In this document: positions 53,532-63,900 of the stretch, piece after piece | Layout: each line of letters starts with the position of its first letter | Numbering within the stretch: the first letter of the stretch is position 1 | DNA from: CAJQQY01 sp964352225 | Lineage (GTDB): Bacteria; Bacteroidota; Bacteroidia; Chitinophagales; Saprospiraceae | NCBI GenBank assembly: GCA_964352225.1 | Contig: CAYGRM010000003.1 | Location: 3,751 to 67,750, forward strand | DNA length: 64,000 nucleotides | Reading direction: 5' to 3' | The notes under the pieces: model-generated | Told to the model about the DNA's origin: nothing | The model's database searches: none | What the model saw: only the letters and a program-made list of their open reading frames with translations | Program-made: the position numbers and the translations under genes

Positions 53532-54754
53532 ATGAGATTTTCTTTAATTTTCAATGCAATTGCCTTTGCCATCAAAGGTGGAACAGCATTTCCTATTTGT
53601 TTAAACGCCGCAGTTCTGCCTCCCTCAAAATAAAAATCATCTGGAAAAGATTGAATTCTAGCAGCTTCTCGAACTGACAAAGAACGAACCTGTTTTAAAT
53701 CTGGATAAATATAATGATGACCATCTTTTGAAATATGAGCAACCATGGTATGAGAAAAACCATTTGGATCAACTACTTTAAATCTATCCAAAAATGATTT
53801 TTGATTATTGTGAGTTTTTAGCTCATTGGGAAGATCGGGATATTTTAATCGTTCTCCTTTTTGAAGCCATTTTTTAATAGCTATTTTATATATTTTTAAA
53901 TCTCTTTCCTGATGATTTCTTGTTTCATGTTGAGTAACAAAATTAACCCCATTTCGAAGATCGAATGATTTTAGATAATCATTTGTTTCTCTGTGATACT
54001 TTAGAACATTAGCTCCTCCTCCTGGTTTAAGTGGTTTTAAATCTTCAAGAAGGTCTTTTACTTTCCATTTTGTAGAATCTATTTTTTCGAATTCAGGATA
54101 ACTAAATCCTGAATCTCTTTGCCAACCAATTAATATAATCCTTTTACGATTTTGCAGCACACCAAAATCAGAAGCAACTTGAATTGTGGAATCTACATCA
54201 TATCCAATTGTCCTAAAATACTTTTTTAAATTTTTAAAGTATTTCCCTTCATTGGCTGTTTTTAAACCAAGAACATTTTCAAATACAAAAACCTTTGGAT
54301 TGTATCTTTTTAAAAATCTCCCATATTGTTTATACAAAAAATTTCTAGGATCATTTTTCATTCCATCCTTATCCCTTGATCTTCCTACTAAGGAGTAAGC
54401 TTGGCAGGGCGGTCCACCAACGATTAGATCAATTTCTTTTTTCCCTAACAATGAATCTATCTTATCAAAAATAATTTCATTATTTTCATCTCCGATTCCT
54501 AAGTTTATAACTGATTCTAAAAGTTCCTTTCCCTTTGATTTTTCAATAAAAGATTTTCTATTAATCAATCCTTTTAAATAATCATAGTAAACCTCAATTT
54601 GGTTCTCATTCTTCAACTTATGATATAACATCCTGGTTTCCAATGTTTTACAAGCATGGCTATCTATTTCCACATGCGCAACAGGTTCAAAACCAGCTTT
54701 AATAAAGCCTTCTGAAAGTCCTCCTGCACCAGCAAATAAATCGATGAAATTCAT
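53528..54754 (-). CDS. C5-cytosine DNA methyltransferase
   Basis: The 408-residue enzyme moves a methyl group from SAM to carbon 5 of cytosine in DNA. Motif I is DLFAGAGGLSEGF (5-17), motif IV GGPPCQAYS (113-121, catalytic C117), motif VI FENV (158-161), motif VIII QNRKRI (201-206), and motifs IX-X are RSLSVREAARIQSFPDDF and KQIGNAVPP. The segment between motifs VIII and IX (about 210-355) is the target recognition domain, too divergent to read a site. It is first in a three-gene operon, with the ATPase start overlapping its stop. No endonuclease gene is next to it. It may mark self DNA for a defence role, or act as an orphan. Confidence 0.95.
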   Translation of the reverse strand: MNFIDLFAGAGGLSEGFIKAGFEPVAHVEIDSHACKTLETRMLYHKLKNENQIEVYYDYLKGLINRKSFIEKSKGKELLESVINLGIGDENNEIIFDKIDSLLGKKEIDLIVGGPPCQAYSLVGRSRDKDGMKNDPRNFLYKQYGRFLKRYNPKVFVFENVLGLKTANEGKYFKNLKKYFRTIGYDVDSTIQVASDFGVLQNRKRIILIGWQRDSGFSYPEFEKIDSTKWKVKDLLEDLKPLKPGGGANVLKYHRETNDYLKSFDLRNGVNFVTQHETRNHQERDLKIYKIAIKKWLQKGERLKYPDLPNELKTHNNQKSFLDRFKVVDPNGFSHTMVAHISKDGHHYIYPDLKQVRSLSVREAARIQSFPDDFYFEGGRTAAFKQIGNAVPPLMAKAIALKIKENLI

Positions 54755-54871
54755 ATAAGAAAATGAGCTTTGGATGAGAAAATTATAGTGAAAGAATAGT
54801 CAAAATAGCAAAAAAAAATCCATATATAAAAGGAATAGAAACATATTGTTATAATAAATAGAAAACAACTT

Positions 54872-54881
54872 NNNNNNNNNN
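54872..54881. other. Assembly gap of ten N
   Basis: Ten N mark a join of unknown real length, 118 bases upstream of the methyltransferase start and 97 bases past the stop of the giant gene. The operon promoter or an extra gene could be missing here. Confidence 0.98.
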
Positions 54882-54903
54882 ACTTTTATATGATCATTTT
54901 ACA

Positions 54904-54940
54904 ACAAAAAAAACGGTTGCCGAACTCCTTCGACAACCGC
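54904..54940 (-). terminator. Terminator of the giant adhesin gene
   Basis: ACGGTTG and CAACCGC pair with CCG/CGG-like inner bases around a short loop. On the minus strand a T-run follows (A-run at 54906-54913). It is 38 bases past the stop codon. Confidence 0.75.
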
Positions 54941-54977
54941 TCCATTTGTTAACTAAACTATTATTCCAAAAAATTTA

Positions 54978-57900
54978 CTATTCCGTAATTTTAACTACTC
55001 TTTCTACATCTTTTCGGTAGTCATTATATCTTACCCAAATCAAGTAAGTACCTGCTGGATAATCTGCTAAGTTCACTCGATAAGTTCGGAAACCATCCGC
55101 GACAACTTGAGTCGAAAGAACTCTTCCTGCCATATCCACTACTTCAATGGTTGCATCTTCGGTTAATTCAGTTAAGAATTCAACATAAGTGAAATCAACT
55201 ACTGGGTTTGGATAGACATGAATATCTCTCGTTCCATTATCGAAGACCACCACCTCTACTTTTGAGTAAGTAACATCGTTATTCGCATCCACATATTTAA
55301 CTCGGTAATAATTCACTCCGTAATATGGTTCTGCGTGCACCGCTTGGTAGCTATTGTATTCTTGAGCACTTCCGTTAGCATTTCTCAATTCGAAGACTTC
55401 AAAATCATCGCCATTTTTAGAATGCTCTAAGTAATAACGGCTATTATTCACTTCATATCGAGTCGTCCAATTTAATAATGCTTCTGTATTATTAGGCGTT
55501 GGCACAGCTGAGAAATTCGTAAACACAAAATTATTTAAGCAGTTGATTACTTCAAATTCATACGTGATTGAAATGGAACATCCCATGTCTTCAACCGTCA
55601 AGGTTACCGTCTTGATACCAGTAGAACTATAAGTCAAGTTGTACACATTTCTTTGCATTGAAGTCTGAGGAGATGCACCATCACCAAAGTCCCAGAAGTA
55701 AGTTGCGTTTACACCGGCATAAGTTGCTTGGAAACTTGTTTCCTCACTTAAGCATAGACTTGTAGGAGCTTCTTCGATTCCGATAGCTGGCAATGGAGTT
55801 ACCAAAATCGCCACGATATTACTTTCTCCAACATAGTTAGTACAACCTGCTCTTCTCACACATCGAATGAAATAAGTAGTGATAGAAATCTGCCCAGGCT
55901 GATAGAATTCATCCGTTGCACCTTGGATGATTGTCCAACTTGGATCTGTATTTGAAAATGGACTTCCAGTTGTATTAGACAACCAGATGTATTCCAAATC
56001 TCCACCACCACCCATTGGTAAGATGCTATTGACAATTAAGTCTGGAGTTTCTCCTGCACAAATAGTTTGTGTTGCTTCGATAGCTCCACCCGTATTTACA
56101 TTGTTACATTCTGGGTGAATACCTGCATCAAAACTTAAGTCATCCATTTGACCTGCCACAACTGTAAAGGTTGGAGTTCTTCCGGTTAGTAAATCAGCAT
56201 CACTATCTAGATTATCATCCGTTCCTTGGTTCGCCAATGAGAAGACATAATCATTTGGTAAACTACTTGCCATGAATTCTATTTGATAAGTTCCTGGCAA
56301 TACATTTTCAAATAAGTAATACCCAGTACCAGTCATAGTTGGATTAAAACCAGTAGTTTCAGTTGCTACGATTTCATCATCTAATGTTCCGAAAGTTCCA
56401 TCTTGACCAGCTGTCAATAATTTCACCATTACATTATTGAATCCAACTTCACTAGGATCTTGAATTCCATCTCTATTCGTATCAAACCAAACGTAATCTC
56501 CAATATTTACATCACCTAACGGAACTGAAGAATTAACTTCTACCTGATCTACTGCGAAACATCCATTGTCATCAATCACCGTAACGGAATAAGTTCCTAC
56601 TGATAGTCCAGTAATCGTTGGAGTCATTTGACCATTACTCCAAATGTAATTATATGGAAGCGTTCCTCCTGTAGCAGTAACCGTTGCTGTTCCGTCATTT
56701 CCAATTTGTGAAACTTCAGTAGCAACTGTAGTCAATTGCAATTCTGGAGGAGAGATGATTTCGATAGTTTGAGTACCGGTACATCCAGTTCCATCAGTTA
56801 CCGTAACGGTGTAGAATCCAGCTTCCAAATTGATGATGTTGGCATTCGTTTCACCGTTGCTCCATAAGTAAGTCAAATCAGGTTGTCCACCAGTTGCACT
56901 TGCTGTTGCCGTTCCGTCGTTGTCTAAGTAACAAGTAACATCTGTTTTATCAATAGAAACGACCAAGTTAGAACTCATTGAAATCGTCACCTCATCTTCA
57001 ATTGTACATCCGTTGTTATCCGTAACAGTTACGATATAGGTTCCTGCATCCAAATCAGATATTGAAGTAGTAGTTTCTCCATTTGACCAAGCGTATTGGT
57101 AAGCAGGAGTTCCTCCATCAACATTTGCAGTAGCTGAACCAAGAGCTCCAGCACATCCTCCACCATTTGAATCAATTATTAAAGTCAATTCTTGTGGTTG
57201 ATTCACATTCGCAGCTGTGGATACAGAACATCCATTGGCATCTGTAATCGTTACGTTGTATGAACCAGCAGTTAAGTTAGTTGGGTTTGGAGTATTTCCA
57301 ATTCCACCAGTCCAATTATAAGTGAATGGAGCTAGACCATTCACCATGGTAATATTAATGCTTCCATCATTTCCATCGAAGCAACTTACCATCGTTGCTG
57401 AGATGTCAACTTGTAATGCTCCTGTTCCTATAATTTCTATTGATAAATTCGCAGAACATCCTGTACCGTCAGTTACAATCACTTCGTAAATTCCAGGAGC
57501 AAGATCGGTTTGATCTTCGATGTTGCCAACTCCATTTGACCAAACAAATGTAATTGGAGCAACTCCACCATTTACAGTCAAATCAATGCTTCCATTGTTT
57601 TCACCACAAGATGCATCGACATGAGTTTCAGTAACATTTAATCCACCGATTACTTCAATCGTTTGAGTGGCGGAAACTTCATTTCCACAATTATCTGTTG
57701 CTGTCCAGGTTCTTTCTAAGGTGTACGAACAACCACTTCCAGTTTGATTTTCTACAAAAGTAATTTCTACATCTGTATCACAATTATCACTTCCAATAAT
57801 CATTGGAGCGGTAGGAATAGTTTGTCCTAAGGTCAAATCAACCGTCAAGTTACTTGGTATCCCAATCAACGTTGGGTCAGTAGTATCTTGAACAAAAATC

Positions 57901-60900
57901 GTTTGAATACCTTCGGTTACATTTCCACAATCATCGATGGCAGTCCAGGTTCGAGTTAAAGTATAAGAATCTGCACATGCTCCTGGAGTGTTTGTTTCAT
58001 TAAATGAAATCTCCACATCAAGATCACAGTTGTCAGTAGCTATTGGAGTATTTGAAACCACAGGAATATTGTTACACTCAACCGTTAAGTCTGCAGGAAT
58101 ACCTGCAACTATTGGTGGAGTGTTGTCACCTACATGAATATTTTGCGAAGCAGAAACTTCATTTCCACAGTTATCAGTTGCCGTCCAAGTTCGTGTTAAA
58201 ATGTATCCACAAGCTGCTGGAGTTTCAACTTCGTTAAATAAAATCTCCACAGCTGTATCACAATTATCTGTTGCTGTTACAATTGGAGCAGTTGGAATCA
58301 TTCCACAATTCACATCAACATCAGCCGGCACCCCAATCAAAATTGGATCAGTTGTATCTTCTACTGTAATGTATTGAGTATGAGAAACTCCAACTCCACA
58401 ACCACTTGACACACTCCACGTTCTTTCAATCGTGTAAGAATTTTCACAAGCTCCCGGAATAATATTTTCTACAAAATCTAATGGAACAGGTGCTCCTGTA
58501 CAACCATCGAAAGCAGAAATATCAGCCGGTGCTGGAACATTTGAACATTCAACGGTAAAGTCAGCAGGCATAGCTGAAAGTGTCGCTGGATCAGAATTAA
58601 TCGTGATCGTTTGACTTTCAGAACTTTCATTTCCACAATCATCAATTGCAGTCCAAGTTCTAGTGATGATGGTTTGACAACCATCTACAACTGATGTTTC
58701 AGAGAAATCCACAACCACATCGTTATCACAATTATCTGATGCAGTTACTGTTGCTGGGTTTGGAACTGTTCCACAATTCACTACTTCGTCAGCAGGTACA
58801 CCGATCAAAATTGGTGCATCATTATCTTGAACTGTAATTATTTGTGAAGCTGAAGTTTCATTTCCACAATTATCAGTTGCTGTCCAAGTTCGAACTAATT
58901 CGTATCCACATGATAATGGATTTTGAATTTCATTAAATGAAATATCTACATCTGTATCACAGTTATCTGTGGCAACTGGCTGAGCAGGTGATGGTACATT
59001 TCCACAACCAACATTTAAGTCCGCAGGAATTCCTGCTAAAATTGGTGCTTGTGTATCTTCGACTGTAATCAATTGAGTATGTGAAATTGCATTTCCACAC
59101 CCACTTGGAATACTCCAAGTTCTTTCAATAGTGTAAGAGTTTTCACATGATCCAGGAATAATATTTTCTACAAAATCCACTTGAACTGTTCCTGCACAAA
59201 TTGACTGTGCAGTAATGATCGCAGCAGTAGGAATATTATTACATTCCACCGTTACATCTGCTGGCGTATCAGATAAAACTGGCGCATCTGCATTTACAGT
59301 AATAGTCTGTGAAGCTTCCGTCACGTTTCCACAATTATCAGTTGCCGTCCAAGTTCGAGTTAAAATATATCCACATCCATTAGCTACTGAAATTTCATCA
59401 AAATCAATATCAACACTTGAATCACAATTATCTGTCGCAACTGGTTGAGCTGGCGTAGGTACATTGTTACAATCAACGGTTAAATCAGTTGGGATACCTG
59501 CCAAAACTGGTGCTTGCGTATCTTCAACCGTGATGTGTTGAGCATCAGAAACTGTATTGCCACAATTATCGGTCGCAGTCCAAGTTCGAACAATGATGAA
59601 GTTTTCAGCGCAAGAACCTGCGATATAACTTTCTGTGAAATCTAATGTCGCATTCGGATCACAATTATCCATCACTCCTACTCCTGGATCAATCGCAGGA
59701 ATATTTCCACACTCAACTGTTACGTCAGCAGGAATTTCCCAAAGTTCAGGTGGTGTAGAATCTGCAACTGTCACTTCTTGCGTTGCAGTTGATTCATTTC
59801 CACAATCATCAGTTGCTGTCCATGTTCTTGTAATTAAATATCCACAAGCCAAAGGCGTTTCAACTTCTGTTAAAATTGCTTGTACATCAAAATCACAATT
59901 ATCTGTCGCTCCAACATATGGTGCTCCAGGAATGGCAGCACACTCAACAGTAATGTTCGCCGGAACATCAATCAAGGTTGGAGGAGTATTATCTCCTACT
60001 TCAATATTTTGCGAAGCTGAAACTGTATTTCCACAATCATCAGTTGCCGTCCAAGTTCGAGTTAAAGTATAGGCATTTGTACAAGCTCCTGGTGTAGTTG
60101 TTTCTACAAAATCAATCGTGATATTGGTAGAACAATTATCAGTTACTGTTACGTTTGCAGCTACCAGAGGTATATTGTCACACTCCGCGGTTGCATCCGC
60201 AGGTATTCCAATTAAGATAGGATCTTCATTATCTTCAACAGTTATTGTTTGCGAAGCTGAAGTTTCATTTCCACAATTATCTGTTGCAGTCCAAGTTCTA
60301 ACTAATTCATATCCACATGATAATGGATTTTGAATTTCGCTAAATGAAATATCAACATCCGTATCACAGTTATCCGTAGCAACTGGTTGAGCTGGTGCTG
60401 GTACACTTCCACAAGCAACATTTAAGTCCGCAGGAATTCCTGCTAAAATTGGTGCTTGTATATCTTGAACTGTAATGGTTTGAGTATAAGAAACATCATT
60501 TCCACATGCTAAATCGATTGTCCAAATTCGCTCAATCGTGTAAGTATCTTCACAGCTTCCTGGGATGATATTTTCCATGAACCAAATCACTATGTTTGGA
60601 TCACAATTAGAATTTGCTGTTACATTTGCTACAGCAGGAATATTATTACATTCAACGGTAAGGTCGGCTGGCGTACCAGAAAGTACTGGTGTATCAGAAT
60701 TAACTGTAATCGTTTGCGAAGCAGAAACTGTATTTCCACAATTATCTGTTGCTGTCCAAGTTCGAGTTAAAATATATCCACATCCATCAGCAACTGAAAC
60801 TTCGTTAAAATCTAAATCCACATCAGTATCACAATTATCATTAACAAATGGCATTGCTGGTGCTGGTACTTGATCACATCCCACCGTCACATCAGCAGGA

Positions 60901-63900
60901 ACTCCTGCGATGATTGGATCTTGATTATCTTCAACTGTAATGATTTGAGATTGAGAAATCTCATTTCCACAGTTGTCAGTCGCAGTCCAAGTTCGAGTTA
61001 AGGTATATGAATTTTCACAAGCTCCTGGAGTTAAAATTTCTCCAAATGAAACTAGTGGGTTCGTATCACAATTATCTGTTGCTGTAATATTTGTTGCAAT
61101 TGCTGGAACTGCATTACACTCAACTGTTACGTTCGAAGGTACATTTGCCAAAATTGGATCAGTTGTATCTTGAACTGTAATTATTTGAGTATGAGAAACA
61201 GCTGTTCCACATCCTGCATTGGTCGTCCAAGTTCTTTCGATCGTGTAGCTATCTGTACATGCTCCATCAATGATCGTTTCCGCAAAATCAACTTGGATAT
61301 TTGGCAAACAATCAGAGGTTGCAGTTACAGTTGCAGGAACAGGGATGTTATCACACTCTACTGTTAAGTCTGCTGGTAAATTGGATAATACTGGAGCATC
61401 TGCATTCACCGTTAAGATTTGCGAAGCAGCAACTGAATTACCACAGTTGTCTGTTGCTGTCCAGGTTCGAGTGATAATATATCCACATCCATTCGCTACT
61501 GAAGTTTCGTCAAAATCAAGATCCACATCAGTATCACAATTGTCATTGACAAATGGCATTGCTGGTGCTGGAACATTGTTACAATCAATCGTCACATCTG
61601 CAGGAACTCCTGCGATAACTGGATCAGTTGTATCTTGAACAGTAATGATTTGGCTTTCAGAAGTTTCATTTCCGCAAGCATCTGTTGCTGTCCAGGTTCG
61701 AGTTAAGGTATATGAATCCGTACAATCACCTGGTGTATTTGTTTCGTTAAAAGAAACTAGCGGGTTCGTATCACAATTATCTGTCGCTGTAATATTGGTT
61801 GCAATTGCAGGAACTGCATTACACTCAACGGTTACATCTGAAGGTACATTTGCTAAAACTGGTGCACTTGCATCTCCCACAGAAATCGTTTGCGTAGCTG
61901 AAACTGAGTTTCCACAGTTATCTATCGCAGTCCAGGTTCGAGTGATGATGGTTGAATTCGCACATGCTCCTGGAGCAGATGTTTCTGAGAAATCAATAGT
62001 TACATCAGTATCACAATTATCTGTCGCTGTTACATTTGCCGGAGGCGCAGGAACACTATTACAATCTGCTGAAGTATCCGTTGGGATTCCAGCAAGAATT
62101 GGTGCTTGTGTATCTTGAACGGTAATATTCTGAACACCTACGGTTTCGTTTCCACAATTATCTATCGCAATCCAAGCTCTAGTTATAATAAATGAATTTT
62201 CACAAGCTCCTGGAGTGATTGTCTCTACAAAATTGATGTCTACATCTGTATCACAATCATCAGTTGCAATTGGATTTGCAGGAGCCGGAATGTTGTTACA
62301 TTCAACTTCTACATCCGCAGGAATTCCTGCCAAGACTGGCCCGGTGGCATCACCAACTGTAATGGTTTGAGTTGCGATAGTTTCATTTCCACAATTATCA
62401 ATAGCCGTCCATGTTCGTTTTAAAATATAAGAATCATCACATGGTCCATCAATCAATTCTTCAAAATATTGGATGAACACATTTACATCACAATTATCAG
62501 TTGCTGTTACAGATCCCGGTGCTGGAGCAGCAGGAACGCTATTACAATCTACTTGAGCATCAGCAGGCACACCAATCAAAGTTGGAGGGGTAACATCTGA
62601 TACCGTAATATTTTGAGTGGCTACTGTAACATTTCCACAGTTGTCAGTTGCTGTCCAAATTCGTTTGATCAAATAAGAATCAGCACAACTTCCCGGTTGA
62701 ATTATTTCGCTAAAAGTCTTTGCAACATCAGCATCACAATTATCATTTATGATGATTGTTCCAGCCGCAGGTGCTGCAGGAACCGCATCACATTCAGCAG
62801 TTATATCCGCAGGTACTCCTGAAATTGTTGGAGGTGTCGTATCTTCAACTGTAATGATTTGGAATTGAACATCTTCATTTCCACAATTATCAGTTGCTGT
62901 ATAAGTTCTTAAAATGGTATAGTTATCAGAACATGATCCTGGGAAAACTTCTTCCACTAATTCAATACTTACATCCGTATCACAATTATCAGTTGCCGTA
63001 ATATCAACTCCAATTACCAATGGTAATGGAATGGCATCACACTCGACAGTTGCATTTCCAGGTACACCAACCATAATTGGGTCAGTTGTATCTTGAACTG
63101 TGATTACTTGAGTTTGAGTAACTGCATTTCCACAATTATCAGTCGCCACCCAAGTTCTTTCGATCGTGTAATTATCTGCACAGTTTCCATCAATTATCGT
63201 TTCTATGAATTCGATATTTACATCTACATCACAGTTGTCTGTTGCAGTTGGCTGTGCTATTACAGGAATTGCATCACACTCAACTGTTATATCTGCAGGT
63301 ACACCTGATAAAATTGGATCAGTTGTATCCTGAACTGTAATCACTTGAATTTCAGTAGTTGTGTTTCCACAATTATCTGTTGCAATCCAAGTTCGAGTTA
63401 AAGTGTAATTATCTGCACAGCTGCCATCTGTTCTAACTTCTGTGTAATCCAAATCAACATCTGCATCACAGTTATCAGTTGCAGTTGGTTGTGCTGGTGC
63501 AGGTACTGCATTACACTCAACTGTTACATCAGCAGGTACTCCTGCAATAATTGGATCCACATTATCTTGAATAGTCAAGGTCTGAGTTTGAGAAACTGAG
63601 TTTCCACAATTGTCAGTTGCTGTCCAAGTTCGAGTGATCGTATAATTATCTGCACAACTTCCGTCAATAATATTTTCATCAAAAGTAATCGTCACATCAA
63701 CATCACAATTATCCGTGGCAGTTGGTTGTGCTGGTACAGGAATCGCATTACACTCAACTGTTGCATCAGCAGGTACTCCTGATAAGATTGGATCAGTTGT
63801 ATCTTGAACTTCTATTACTTGAACCTGAGAATCTGTGTTTCCACAGTTGTCAGTTGCTGTCCATGTTCTAGTTAATGTATAAGTATCTTCACATGCTCCG

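Noticed and set aside
49701..54754. BREX, DISARM, Dnd or classic type II restriction-modification system
   Set aside because: No PglX/PglZ, DrmA/B, Dnd or endonuclease gene is present; only the methyltransferase is shared with such systems. The gap at 54872 limits this.
59635..62118. Plus-strand open frames of 145, 122 and 157 codons inside the giant gene
   Set aside because: They are antisense shadows made by the regular codon pattern of the repeats.
63695..63695. GTG as the start of the giant gene
   Set aside because: The same frame continues upstream to the window edge with the same repeat pattern (ATDNCDVDV), so the GTG is internal.
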